The translations under genes were made by a program, and so were the position numbers. 32,781 nucleotides of DNA from Acidobacteriota bacterium (lineage in GTDB: Bacteria > Acidobacteriota > Thermoanaerobaculia > Multivoradales > J023): contig RFGL01000187.1 in the NCBI GenBank assembly GCA_003697015.1, positions 1-32,781 on the forward strand, in the 5' to 3' direction. The notes under the pieces were generated by a model, which saw nothing but the letters and a program-made list of their open reading frames with translations, was not told where the DNA came from and searched no databases. The first letter of the stretch is position 1. Each line of letters starts with the position of its first letter. Below are positions 14,549 through 25,699 of this stretch, in pieces.

Positions 14549-16636
14549 TCAAGAGCCGGCGGCGGTCGCGACCGCCGGCAGCTCGACGTAGAAGGTGGTG
14601 CCGATCCCCACCTCGGTGTCGAAACGGATCGAGCCCCCCATCGCCTCGACCAGCTCCTTGGCGATGGTCAATCCCAGCCCCGAGCCCCCCGAGGTGCGGC
14701 GCGAGGAGGCGTCGGCCTGGGAGAACTTCTCGAACAGACGGCTGCGAAACGCCTCCGGGATCCCCGGCCCGCGATCGGCGACGTAGAGCACCACCCGGCC
14801 GTCCCCCGCCGTCGCGCCGGTCTCCACCGTCTGGCCGGTGGGGGAGAACTTGATCGCGTTCGACAGCAGGTTGAGCAGCACCTGCACCAGCCGGCGGCGG
14901 TCGGCCAGCACCCGCAGGCCGGTGGCGGCCGCGACCAGCCGCAGCTCGACCTGCAGCTCGTCGGCGAAGGCGCGGATGCCGGCCAGCGCCTCCTCCAGGG
15001 TGGGGCGCACCTCGAGCGGAACGATCTCGAGGGAGATCTTGCCGGCGGTCAGCTTCTGCAGGTCGAGGAGGTCGTTGATCAGCTGCAGCAGGCGGTGGCT
15101 GTTGCGGTTGGCGACCTCCAGCAGCTCTCGGCGGTGGGCCGGGTCGGCGACCAGGGAGCTCGATTCGAGCAGGCCGAGGGAAGCGATGATCGAGGTCAGG
15201 GGGGTGCGCAGCTCGTGGCTGACGGTGGACAGGAAGTCGTGCTTCATCTGCTCCACCCGGCGGCGCTCGGTGATGTCCTCGCAGCTGGTCACCAGGGCGA
15301 GGATGGAGCCGTTCTCGTCGCGTACCGCGTCGGCGACCAGGCGCACGGGGACGCGCCGCCCGTCGCGCCCGCTGACCACCCTCTCGTGGGTCCAGGGCTG
15401 ATGATCCGCCCACGCCTCGAGGGGCCGTGCCGCCGGCGCCTCGGCCCCCACCAGGTCGGCCGGCCGGCCGAGCAGCTCGTCGACGGCGTAGCCGAACATC
15501 TGCGCTCCCGCCGGATTGACGTAGAGCAAGGTCCCCTCGAGGTCGGTGATGCTGACCCCGATCGACATCGTCTCCACCGCCTTCTCCAGCATGCGCAGGG
15601 AACGTTCGGCGTGACGCCGCTTCGACGCCTGCACCACCAGCTCGCGGTCGACCCGCTCGAGCTCCTGGGTCTGCTTGGTCAGCTCGCGCTGGGCGCTCTC
15701 GTACTCGACCGACATGCTGTGCTCGCTGCGCTGGCGGGCGACGTAGTCGACCACCATGCCGCACAGCAGGGTGGCGTAGGCCAGCAGCTTGAGCAGGTAG
15801 AGGCCGGCCATCCGCGGATCGAGGTCGGCGCCGGAGGGAGCGAACGCGGCCTCGAGCTGACACAGGGCCTGGGGGATGGTGCTGACCACCAGGGCGTGGC
15901 CCAGCACCGTCGGCCGAGCGCGGTGCAGGCGGGGGAAGAACAACAGGCCGGCGACGACGAAGAGCGCCAGGGGCAGGAGCTCGAACGGTCGCGGCACCAG
16001 AGCGCCGGCGCGGTGGAGCGCCGGCGGCGCCAGCCAGCCGCCGGCGACCAGCGCGACCAGCGCCAGGGCGGCGCTGCCGAGCGCCGCCAGCGGCACGACG
16101 ATGCGCTTCGCCACCACCGGCCGGCGGCGCGGCGCCAGCACGGCGCCGATCAGCGGTCCGAGGGCGATGAGGAAGCGCGAGGCGGTCCAGCCGAGCAGCT
16201 GCTCCGCCTCCTCCGGCCCGCCGGTGCCGAGGGTGGGGCCGAGCAAGGCGCGAGCGCTCCAGGCGTCGAGCAGGGCGACGAAGGGGAGGGTGGCGGCGAG
16301 GATGACGACCGTCGGGTCGCGTTGAGTCACCTCGGGCACCATCGCCGCGCGGCTCAGGGCGAGGACGGCGAGGAACGCGGCGAGCAGGGCCGCGGTCCAC
16401 TCCAACAGGGCGTGGACGACGCGGCGCACCCCGTCTTCCGCCAGCGCCTGGGCCACGCTCTCGCCGAGGCCGAAGAGATCGCCGAGCCACAGCAGCAGGG
16501 CGAGGACGGCGACCACCGCGAGCAGGATGGGCGGCAGGCGGGCGGCGCTGACGTGGCCGCCCCACAGGGTGCGCCAGCTCACCATCCGCAGATCGTCGTC
16601 GCCGCCGGGCTCGCCGGCTCGGCGGTGGGGCGTCAC
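14549..16636 (-). CDS. Membrane PAS sensor histidine kinase
   Basis: A 695-residue sensor kinase. The N-terminal third has about eight hydrophobic segments, a MASE-like multi-pass sensor module without a large periplasmic domain. A short coiled region (about 310-345) leads to a PAS domain (about 338-455; MSIGVSITDLEGTLLYVNPA, then SCEDITERRRVEQ). HisKA follows with HDFLSTVSHELRTPLTS (phospho-acceptor His474), then HATPase_c with the N box NLLSNAIKFSP, ADRGPGIP and the G2 loop SGGSGLGLTIAKELV. It autophosphorylates in response to an unknown membrane or PAS signal. I chose the GTG at 16636 because its GTGA overlaps the stop of the response regulator gene by 4 nt, indicating translational coupling; an ATG at 16585 is the alternative. 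Its partner is most likely the regulator at 16633. Confidence 0.88.
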   Translation of the reverse strand: MTPHRRAGEPGGDDDLRMVSWRTLWGGHVSAARLPPILLAVVAVLALLLWLGDLFGLGESVAQALAEDGVRRVVHALLEWTAALLAAFLAVLALSRAAMVPEVTQRDPTVVILAATLPFVALLDAWSARALLGPTLGTGGPEEAEQLLGWTASRFLIALGPLIGAVLAPRRRPVVAKRIVVPLAALGSAALALVALVAGGWLAPPALHRAGALVPRPFELLPLALFVVAGLLFFPRLHRARPTVLGHALVVSTIPQALCQLEAAFAPSGADLDPRMAGLYLLKLLAYATLLCGMVVDYVARQRSEHSMSVEYESAQRELTKQTQELERVDRELVVQASKRRHAERSLRMLEKAVETMSIGVSITDLEGTLLYVNPAGAQMFGYAVDELLGRPADLVGAEAPAARPLEAWADHQPWTHERVVSGRDGRRVPVRLVADAVRDENGSILALVTSCEDITERRRVEQMKHDFLSTVSHELRTPLTSIIASLGLLESSSLVADPAHRRELLEVANRNSHRLLQLINDLLDLQKLTAGKISLEIVPLEVRPTLEEALAGIRAFADELQVELRLVAAATGLRVLADRRRLVQVLLNLLSNAIKFSPTGQTVETGATAGDGRVVLYVADRGPGIPEAFRSRLFEKFSQADASSRRTSGGSGLGLTIAKELVEAMGGSIRFDTEVGIGTTFYVELPAVATAAGS

Positions 16637-17034
16637 GCGCCGCCCCCGCTGCGGTAGCGCTGCCAGATGTCTTCCACCGTCCGGCACAGGGTCATCGGGT
16701 CAAAGGGCTTGACGATCACGTCGAGCGCGCCGAGGGCGCGGTACTCGACCACTTCGTCGGGCTGCGCACGGGCGGTGAGGAAGACCACCGGCGTGTCGGC
16801 CAGCGGACCGTCGCGCAGGGCCTCGAGGGTGCCGGGGCCGTCGAGCTCGGGCATCATCACGTCGAGCAGGATGAGGTCGGGGCGGAAAGCCGGGGCGCGC
16901 GCCAAGCCTTCCCGCCCGGAGCTGGCGATCGCCACTTCGAAGCCGCCGAGATTCTCGAGCACCAGCCGGGCCACCTTCTGGATGTCCCGGTCGTCTTCGA
17001 TCAACAGAATGCGGCGCAACGAGGCGGCTTGCAT
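16633..17034 (-). CDS. Single-domain (CheY-like) response regulator
   Basis: A 133-residue stand-alone receiver domain: ILLIEDDRD acidic pocket, phospho-acceptor Asp in LILLDVMMPELDG, the Thr of VVFLTARA and the conserved Lys of VKPFDP. It has no output domain, so it should act by protein contact or as a phosphate shuttle. It is the first gene of a two-gene operon and overlaps the sensor kinase start by 4 nt. The ATG at 17034 begins just before the receiver fold; an in-frame ATG at 17157 would add about 41 low-complexity residues and cross the palindrome at 17135, so I rejected it. No strong ribosome site is visible. Confidence 0.85.
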   Translation of the reverse strand: MQAASLRRILLIEDDRDIQKVARLVLENLGGFEVAIASSGREGLARAPAFRPDLILLDVMMPELDGPGTLEALRDGPLADTPVVFLTARAQPDEVVEYRALGALDVIVKPFDPMTLCRTVEDIWQRYRSGGGA

Positions 17035-17134
17035 GGCGTTTGCGTCACGGGCAGCGTAGAGCGCAGGGCCGCCGGGCGACAACGGCGCGCGGGCTACCGG
17101 GCCGGCGATGACGGTAGGCACGGGGCGCGGCATT

Positions 17135-17146
17135 GAGTATATACTC
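17135..17146. promoter_or_regulatory. Palindrome between divergent response-regulator genes
   Basis: GAGTATATACTC is a perfect 12-bp palindrome in a 191-nt gap between the CheY-like gene (minus, from 17034) and the OmpR-type gene (plus, from 17226). It is the only AT-rich spot there and could serve as a shared operator or -10 region for both directions. Confidence 0.4.
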
Positions 17147-17225
17147 GCCGGCAGCAATCCACGGCATCAGGGCGGGGGGAGGTCCGCCGCCCGCGGCGAC
17201 AACGGGCGCGAGGACCGAGCGATAC

Positions 17226-17928
17226 ATGACGAGCACAGAACCGGGTGCGGCACACGTCATACTGGCCGTCGACGACGATGCCGACATCCTGCGCGTGGTG
17301 CGCATGGCCCTCGAGGTCGAGGGCCTGGAGGTCGCCACCGCCCGCTCGGGGGAGGACGCGCTGGCGTGGATCGACCGCCACGGCCTGCCGCATCTGGCGG
17401 TGGTCGACATCATGATGCCGGGCATGGACGGCCTCGAGCTCAGCCGCCGCATCCAGCGCGCCAGCGACGTGCCGGTGATCATGCTCACCGCGGTCGACGA
17501 CGAGGCCACCCTCCTGGAGGCGATCGAGCAGCTGGCGGAGGACTACGTCGTCAAACCGTTCAACCCGCGCGAGCTGGCGGCGCGGGTCAAGCGGGTGCTG
17601 CGGCGGGTGGGCAGCTTCGCCTACGCCCTGGCGCCGCTGGTGAAGGTCGACGATCACCTGTCGATCGACCTGGTGCACCGCACCGCGACGGTCGGCGACC
17701 AGCAGGTCTCCCTCACGCCGACCGAGGCCAAGCTGCTCCACATCCTGATGCGCAGCGCACCGCGGACGGTGACCACCGATCACCTGCTGCGCCGGGTCTG
17801 GCCACTGGAAGAGGTCTTCGAAGACACCCTGCGGGTGCACATGCACCGCCTGCGGCAGAAGATCGAGCCCGATCCGTCGCAGCCGCGCTACCTGATCACC
17901 CAACGCGGCATCGGCTACAGCTTCGCGG

Positions 17929-17939
<11 letters not shown>
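17226..17939 (+). CDS. OmpR-family response regulator
   Basis: A 237-residue two-domain regulator. The N-terminal receiver has ILAVDDDAD, phospho-acceptor Asp in LAVVDIMMPGMDG, Thr in VIMLTAVDD and Lys in VVKPFNPREL. The C-terminal winged helix is of the OmpR/PhoB type: LTPTEAKLLHILMRSAPRTV, DHLLRRVWP, then DTLRVHMHRLRQKIE and RGIGYSFAVKG. It is a DNA-binding transcription factor. The ATG at 17226 was chosen by the start of the receiver fold and GAGGACCGAG just upstream; an in-frame ATG at 17133 would add 31 residues of non-homologous sequence. It is divergent from the CheY/kinase operon, and its 3' end overlaps the convergent hybrid kinase gene by 11 nt. Its cognate kinase may be either neighbour. 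Confidence 0.92.
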
Positions 17940-20133
<2,194 letters not shown>

Positions 20134-20281
20134 CCCGGGGCATGGTGGGCGCTCTGGCTTACGCTCAACATAACAGACGCCGCCGGCACGCGTACCTCAA
20201 CGTATGCACCGCGGCGCATGCGTCGCAAGAGTGGCTGTAAGGTTGGGCCATTAGCGTCGGCCCGGCTTGAGGAATCGATCC

Positions 20282-21568
20282 GTGAGCAATGAGTCCCCCT
20301 ACACCATCCTCGTCGTCGACGACAACCCGGTGATCCGCGATCTGGTGTCGACCGACCTGGAGCAGCACGGCTACCGCGCTCTGGCCGCCGAGGACGGCAT
20401 CGTCGCCTTGCAGGCCTTGAAGGCCGAGCCCGTCGACCTGATGCTGCTCGACGTGGTGATGCCGGTGCTCAACGGCTTCGAGGTGCTGCAGACCCTGCGC
20501 CGGCATCACTCCGCCGGCGAGTTGCCGGTGATCATGGCCACCGCCCGCGACGACAGCATGGACGTCGTCCGCGCCTTCGACCTCGGGGCCAACGACTACG
20601 TCACCAAGCCCCTCGACCTGCCGGTGGTGCGGGCGCGGATCCAGGCCCAGCTGCGCGCCCGCCGGCCGGCGGTGAGCGCCGCCGGGGAGACGCCGGCGAG
20701 GATCCGTCCGGGGGCGGAGATCGAGGGCCGCTTCCGCCTCGAGGCGCTGCTCGGCCGCGGCAGCTACGGCGTGGTCTACCGCGCCACCGACCTCAAGCTC
20801 GAGCGCGAGGTGGCGATCAAGCTGCTCCACGCCGGCTTCCAAGCCGACGACACCGCCCAGCGACGCTTCCAGCGCGAGGGCATCTCGGCCTGCCGCCTGC
20901 AGCACAGGAACGCCGTCGCGGTGCTCGACTTCAGCTTCACCGCCGAGGGCTCGCCCTACCTGGTGATGGAGCTGCTCCAAGGCGAGACCCTGGCCGACGA
21001 GCTGCGCCGCGCGGGCAAGCTCAGCCTGGCGCGCTGCGCCGAGATCGTGACGCCGCTGTGCGACGTGCTGGCGGCGGCCCACGAAGCGGGGATCATCCAC
21101 CGCGACGTCAAACCGCAGAACGTCTTCCTGCACCAGGGATCGGAGGGCGAGATCGTCAAGATGGTCGATTTCGGCCTCGCCAAGCTGATGGGGGACGCGG
21201 CGCTCAGGGAGCGGGTCACCCTCGAGGACGGCAGCCCGGGAACGCCGGCCTACATGGCCCCGGAGCGCTTCTCCCAGGGCTCCTACGACGGCCGTACCGA
21301 CGTCTACAGCCTCGGGGTCCTGACCTTCGAGATGCTCACCGGCCGGCTGCCGTTCGAGGAGATCGGCAGCAATCCGATGCGGATGATCGTGCAGCACGTC
21401 ACCGGCCAGCCGAAGCGCCTGCGGGAGCTCGATCCGGCCCTGCCCGAAGCGGTCGACGACCTGCTCGCCCAGGCCCTGGTCAAGGACTTCCATCAGCGGC
21501 CTTCGGCGGCGGAATTCGGCGCTCGCTTCGCCGCCGTCGCCGCCGCCGCCGGGGACGCCGGCGGCTGA
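20282..21568 (+). CDS. Receiver domain fused to Hanks-type Ser/Thr kinase (copy 1)
   Basis: A 428-residue cytoplasmic protein. Residues 5-125 are a complete receiver (ILVVDDNP, phospho-acceptor Asp57 in LLDVVMP, Lys109 in YVTKP). Residues about 150-410 are a Hanks-type kinase with GRGSYGVVY (glycine loop), VAIK (Lys180), HRDVKPQN (Asp275), DFG (Asp296) and [10 protein letters not shown]. All catalytic residues are present. There is no transmembrane or PASTA segment, so the input is probably phosphorylation of the receiver rather than an external ligand. The start is GTG 20282, with TGAGGAA about 8 nt upstream; a TTG at 20267 is less likely. It lies divergent from the hybrid kinase and is followed by a paralogue at 21699. 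Confidence 0.92.
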   Translation: MSNESPYTILVVDDNPVIRDLVSTDLEQHGYRALAAEDGIVALQALKAEPVDLMLLDVVMPVLNGFEVLQTLRRHHSAGELPVIMATARDDSMDVVRAFDLGANDYVTKPLDLPVVRARIQAQLRARRPAVSAAGETPARIRPGAEIEGRFRLEALLGRGSYGVVYRATDLKLEREVAIKLLHAGFQADDTAQRRFQREGISACRLQHRNAVAVLDFSFTAEGSPYLVMELLQGETLADELRRAGKLSLARCAEIVTPLCDVLAAAHEAGIIHRDVKPQNVFLHQGSEGEIVKMVDFGLAKLMGDAALRERVTLEDGSPGTPAYMAPERFSQGSYDGRTDVYSLGVLTFEMLTGRLPFEEIGSNPMRMIVQHVTGQPKRLRELDPALPEAVDDLLAQALVKDFHQRPSAAEFGARFAAVAAAAGDAGG

Positions 21569-21698
21569 TATAGTGGCGCCGATGCGGAGCTCGCTCCGCC
21601 GGCACCGATCGCCAACCCGCGAACCGGCGACGGCCGGAGCCCGGGTCGTGCAGGACGGTTCGGCCCGCGCCACCAGCTCCCGGGATCAACGTCGGCCC

Positions 21699-23039
21699 GT
21701 GTCGGAGAATCCACCTACGATCCTCGTCGTCGACGACGACGAGGTCACCCGCCAGGCGCTGTCGATCGCGCTCGAGCAGGACGGCTTTCGCGTGCTGCTC
21801 GCCGGCGACGGCAAAGCCGCCCTCGAGCAGCTGCAGGCGGCCGCCGTCGACCTGGTGCTGCTCGACGTCCTGATGCCCGGTCTCTCCGGTCTCGAGGTGC
21901 TGGCGGCGCTGCGGGCTCGGCACGGACCGCAGGAGCTGCCGGTGATCATGATCACCGGCCGCGACCAGAGCGAAGACGTGGTAGCGGCCTTCGAGCTCGG
22001 CGCCAACGACTACGTCACCAAGCCGATCGACTTCCCGGTGGTGCGAGCCCGCATCCGCGCCCGCCTGCCCCGCGCCGCGCCGGCGGAAGCGGTACCGCGC
22101 GCCAGCCGGGCGATGTTCGAGCCCGCCCCGGGGGCGGTGATCCGCGGCAAATACCGCCTCGACTCCCGCCTCGGTCACGGCCAGTTCGGCGTCGTCTACC
22201 GGGCCTACCATCTGACCCTCGAGCGACCGGTGGCGGTCAAGCTGCTGCGCCTCGACCGCCGCGACCGGGAACGCGGCCTGCGCCGCTTCGAACGGGAGGG
22301 CATCACCCTCTGCCGCCTCCACCACCCCAACGCGGTGATGGTTTACGACGCCGGCATCAGCGAAGACGGAACCCCGTTCCTGGTCATGGAGCTGCTCGAC
22401 GGCCACACCCTCGACCAGGAGCTCGAGCGCGACGGCCGCCTGAGCCTGGCGCGTGCGGTCGGCGTCGCGCTGCCGATCTGCCGGGTGCTCGCCGCCGCCC
22501 ACTCGCAGGGCATCATCCACCGCGACGTCAAGCCGCAGAACGTCTTCCTGCACCGGGGGCCCGAAGGGGAGGTGGTCAAGGTGGTGGACTTCGGCATCGC
22601 CCGCGTGCTCGGCGACGAGGCCCTCAAAGAGCGCTTGACCCTCGAGCGCGGGCTGGTCGGCACCCCGGCCTACATGGCGCCGGAGCGGGTGACGGCGGAG
22701 CGCTACGACGGCCGCGCCGACGTCTACAGCCTCGGGGTGATGCTCTACGAGATGCTCGCCGGTCGCAAACCCTTCGCCGTCGACCACAATCCGATCCGGG
22801 TGCTCTACGATCACCTCCACAGCCGGCCCGAGCCGCTCGGCGTCTTCCGGCCGGCGCTGCCGGCGGAGATCGAGCAGCTGGTGGGGCGGATGCTGGAGAA
22901 AGACTTCGAGAAACGACCCACCGCAGCCCAGGTCGAAGCGGCCTTGCGCACCCTGCGGGTGGAGCCGCAACGAGCCGCGCGGCGGCCGGCAGGGAGCGTC
23001 GAAACGGGCTCTGCCGGCGACCCGCGGAGCGACGGGTGA
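21699..23039 (+). CDS. Receiver domain fused to Hanks-type Ser/Thr kinase (copy 2)
   Basis: A 446-residue paralogue of the preceding gene with the same domain order. The receiver has ILVVDDDE, phospho-acceptor Asp56 in LLDVLMP and Lys108 in YVTKP. The kinase has [13 protein letters not shown] (Lys181), HRDVKPQN (Asp276), DFG (Asp297) and [10 protein letters not shown]. Both proteins share the unusual stretch NVFLH, then G-EG-IVK/VVK before DFG, showing recent common ancestry, while the linkers and C-termini differ. The C-terminal extension [19 protein letters not shown] looks disordered. The GTG at 21699 aligns with the start of copy 1; an ATG at 21573 would add 42 Arg/Ser-rich residues without counterpart. 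No clear ribosome site is visible. argG follows after 31 nt. Confidence 0.9.
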   Translation: MSENPPTILVVDDDEVTRQALSIALEQDGFRVLLAGDGKAALEQLQAAAVDLVLLDVLMPGLSGLEVLAALRARHGPQELPVIMITGRDQSEDVVAAFELGANDYVTKPIDFPVVRARIRARLPRAAPAEAVPRASRAMFEPAPGAVIRGKYRLDSRLGHGQFGVVYRAYHLTLERPVAVKLLRLDRRDRERGLRRFEREGITLCRLHHPNAVMVYDAGISEDGTPFLVMELLDGHTLDQELERDGRLSLARAVGVALPICRVLAAAHSQGIIHRDVKPQNVFLHRGPEGEVVKVVDFGIARVLGDEALKERLTLERGLVGTPAYMAPERVTAERYDGRADVYSLGVMLYEMLAGRKPFAVDHNPIRVLYDHLHSRPEPLGVFRPALPAEIEQLVGRMLEKDFEKRPTAAQVEAALRTLRVEPQRAARRPAGSVETGSAGDPRSDG

Positions 23040-23070
23040 GCCGCCGGGCGGCGGCAGGAGAAATGACGAC

Positions 23071-24276
23071 GTGAAAGTAGTTCTGGCGTACTCCGGCGGT
23101 CTCGACACTTCGGTGATCCTGCGCTGGATCCACGACACCTACGACGCCGAGGTGATCGCCTACACCGGCGACGTCGGCCAGGGCGAAGACGAGGTGGCGA
23201 AGGCCCGCGCCGGAGCCCGGGCCACCGGCGCCGCCGGCGTGGTGGTGGAGGATCTGCGCGACGAGCTGGTGCGGGAATGCATCTTCCCCGCCCTGCGCGC
23301 CAACGCGGTCTACGAGCACTACTACCTGCTCGGCACCGCCCTGGCGCGGCCGGTGCTGGCCCGCGGCCTGGTGCGCGCCGCCGAGCGCCACGGCGCCGCC
23401 GCCATCGCCCACGGCGCCACCGGCAAGGGCAACGATCAGATCCGCTTCGAGCTGGCGGCCTATGCGCTCAAACCCGACGTGCGCATCATCGCGCCGTGGC
23501 GTGAGTGGCGGCTCAAGGGGCGCTCCGATCTGATCGCCTACGCCCGGCGCCACGGCATCAGCCTGGCCGCCGCCCCCAAGCCCGAGTATTCGATGGACGC
23601 CAACCTGATGCACGTCTCCTACGAGGGCGGCATCCTCGAAGACCCGTGGGCGCCGCCGCCGGCGGGCATGTTCCGCATGACCACCGACCCCGAGGACGCC
23701 CCCGAGGAGGCGGAGGAGGTCACCGTCCGCTTCGAGCGCGGCACGCCGGTGGCGATCGACGGCGAGGTGCTCGAGCCGGTGGCCCTCCTCGAGCGCGCCA
23801 ACGCGATCGCCGGTCGCCACGGCATCGGCCGGGTCGACGTGGTCGAGAACCGCTTCCTGGGAATGAAGAGCCGCGGCGTCTACGAGACCCCGGGGGTCAC
23901 CCTGCTGCTCCACGCCCACCGCGCGGTCGAGTCCTTGACCCTCGACCGCGAGGTCCAGCACCTGCGCGACGAGCTCAGCCCGCGCTACGCCGAGATGGTC
24001 TACAACGGCCTGTGGTTCTCCCCCGAGAGGGAGGCCCTGCAATCCTTCATGGACTCGGTGCAGCAGCGGGTCAACGGCGAAGCGCGGCTCAAGCTCTACA
24101 AGGGCACCGCCCTGGTCACCGGCCGCCGCTCCCTCACCCACACGCTCTACGACGAGAAGGTCGCCACCTTCGAGGCCGACGAGGTCTACGACCAGGCCGA
24201 CGCCACCGGCTTCATCCGCCTGCGCGCCCTGCGCTTGCGCACCCTCGGCGCGCGCCGCATCTCGGAGGGCGAATGA
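23071..24276 (+). CDS. argG: Argininosuccinate synthase
   Basis: A 401-residue enzyme that condenses citrulline and aspartate with ATP to argininosuccinate in arginine biosynthesis. It starts with the P-loop-like pyrophosphatase motif AYSGGLDTS, followed by [22 protein letters not shown] and the segment [17 protein letters not shown], all family signatures. The length is normal. The start is GTG 23071 with CAGGAG 10 nt upstream. An ATG at 23063 is out of frame. The 3' end overlaps argH by 4 nt (ATGA), which couples their translation. Confidence 0.97.
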   Translation: MKVVLAYSGGLDTSVILRWIHDTYDAEVIAYTGDVGQGEDEVAKARAGARATGAAGVVVEDLRDELVRECIFPALRANAVYEHYYLLGTALARPVLARGLVRAAERHGAAAIAHGATGKGNDQIRFELAAYALKPDVRIIAPWREWRLKGRSDLIAYARRHGISLAAAPKPEYSMDANLMHVSYEGGILEDPWAPPPAGMFRMTTDPEDAPEEAEEVTVRFERGTPVAIDGEVLEPVALLERANAIAGRHGIGRVDVVENRFLGMKSRGVYETPGVTLLLHAHRAVESLTLDREVQHLRDELSPRYAEMVYNGLWFSPEREALQSFMDSVQQRVNGEARLKLYKGTALVTGRRSLTHTLYDEKVATFEADEVYDQADATGFIRLRALRLRTLGARRISEGE

Positions 24277-25697
24277 GCACCCGGCGCGGCCTGCTCGGCG
24301 GCCGCTTCGAGCACGCGCCGGCGGCGGAGATGGAGCGCTTCGGATCCTCGATCGCCGTCGATCTCGAGATGGCGCAGGAGGACGTCGAAGGATCGATCGC
24401 CCACGCCACCATGCTCGGCGAGACGGGCATCCTGAGCCGCGAGGAAGCGGCGCAGCTGTGCGACCACCTGCGGGCGGTGGGCGACGAGCTGGCGGCGGGA
24501 AGCTTCCGCCCCAGCGACGCCGACGAGGACGTCCACATGGCGATCGAGCGGCGGCTGATCGAGCGCGCCGGGGAGCTGGGCAAGAAACTCCACGTCGCCC
24601 GCTCGCGCAACGACCAGGTGGCCACCGACGTCCGCCTGTGGCTCAAGCGCCGGCTGCTGGAGCTCGAGGCGGCGGTCGCCGAGCTGGTGGCGGTGCTCGC
24701 CGGCCGCATCGAGGCCGACGGCAAGACCCTGATCCCGGGCTACACCCATCTCCAGCGCGGCCAGCCGATCCTCCTCGGCCATCAGCTGCTGGGGCACGCC
24801 TGGCCGCTGGTGCGCGACCGCGAGCGCCTCGCCGCCGCCCGCGCCCGCCTCGACCGCTGCCCCCTCGGCGCCGGCGCCCTGGCCGGTACCCCGCACCCCA
24901 TCGACCGCCATCTCACCGCCCGCTTGCTCGGCTTCGCCGCCCCGGTCGAGAACGCCCTCGACGCGGTGGCGTCGCGCGATCACGAGCAGGAGGTCGCCGC
25001 GGCGTGCGCCATCCTCATGGGCCATCTGTCGCGCATGGCCGAGGAGCTGGTGCTGTGGTCGACCGGCGAAGTCGCCCTGGTGCGCATCGCCGAAGCCTAC
25101 GCCACCGGCTCGAGCATCATGCCGCAGAAACGCAACCCCGACGCCGCCGAGCTGGTGCGCGGCAAGGCGGCGCGGGTGATCGGCGAGCTCCACACCCTGC
25201 TGGTGGTGACCAAGGGCCTGCCGCCGTCCTACAACCGCGACCTGCAGGAGAGCCGGGCGCCGCTCTTCGATGCCGTCGCCACCACCCTGGCGTCGGTGCG
25301 GGTGATGAGCGGCATGTGGCGTACCTTGGAGGTCGACCGTGACCGCTTCGAGACCGAGCTGGCCGGCGACTTCAGCCTCGCCACCGAGCTCGCCGATTAC
25401 CTGGTCGCCCAGGGGGTGGCGTTCCGTCGCGCGCACCAGATCGCCGGTCGCATCGTGCGCTGGTGCGAAGAGGAGGGCGGCGACCTGCGCCGCTTGACGC
25501 CGGAGGACGCCGAGCGCTTCCACCCCGCCTTCGCCGGCGCCGACCTCGAGCGGATGCTGGCGCCGCGCGCCGCCGCCGAGCGCCGCACCTCCTACGGCGG
25601 CACCGCCTGGTCCGAGATCGAACGCCAGGTCGCTCTGCTGCGCTGCCTGCTGCCGCCGGTCGAGGACCCGGCCGCCGGCGCGGCGGAGGAGGATTGA
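24273..25697 (+). CDS. argH: Argininosuccinate lyase
   Basis: A 474-residue enzyme of the fumarase/aspartase superfamily that splits argininosuccinate into arginine and fumarate. The signature [12 protein letters not shown] is intact, with [13 protein letters not shown] and the TPH-like segment [14 protein letters not shown] earlier in the protein. The start ATG overlaps the argG stop as ATGA. A sulfatase gene begins 2 nt after its stop, an unusual third member for an arginine operon. Confidence 0.97.
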   Translation: MSTRRGLLGGRFEHAPAAEMERFGSSIAVDLEMAQEDVEGSIAHATMLGETGILSREEAAQLCDHLRAVGDELAAGSFRPSDADEDVHMAIERRLIERAGELGKKLHVARSRNDQVATDVRLWLKRRLLELEAAVAELVAVLAGRIEADGKTLIPGYTHLQRGQPILLGHQLLGHAWPLVRDRERLAAARARLDRCPLGAGALAGTPHPIDRHLTARLLGFAAPVENALDAVASRDHEQEVAAACAILMGHLSRMAEELVLWSTGEVALVRIAEAYATGSSIMPQKRNPDAAELVRGKAARVIGELHTLLVVTKGLPPSYNRDLQESRAPLFDAVATTLASVRVMSGMWRTLEVDRDRFETELAGDFSLATELADYLVAQGVAFRRAHQIAGRIVRWCEEEGGDLRRLTPEDAERFHPAFAGADLERMLAPRAAAERRTSYGGTAWSEIERQVALLRCLLPPVEDPAAGAAEED

Positions 25698-25699
25698 CG

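Noticed and set aside
10140-14591. Very long plus-strand open frame (about 1,480 codons) opposite the TonB-dependent receptor
   Set aside because: Composition is Val/Glu/Asp/Arg biased without domains, and the opposite strand encodes a complete receptor with signal peptide, plug and barrel. It is a shadow produced by high GC content.
17133-17225. Longer N-terminus for the OmpR-type regulator
   Set aside because: The start overlaps the palindrome at 17135, and the added Pro/Ala/Gly-rich residues precede an otherwise standard receiver start.
20134-20281. CGCATGCG palindrome between the hybrid kinase and the first receiver-kinase gene
   Set aside because: Short GC palindromes are expected by chance at this base composition, and no promoter elements align with it.
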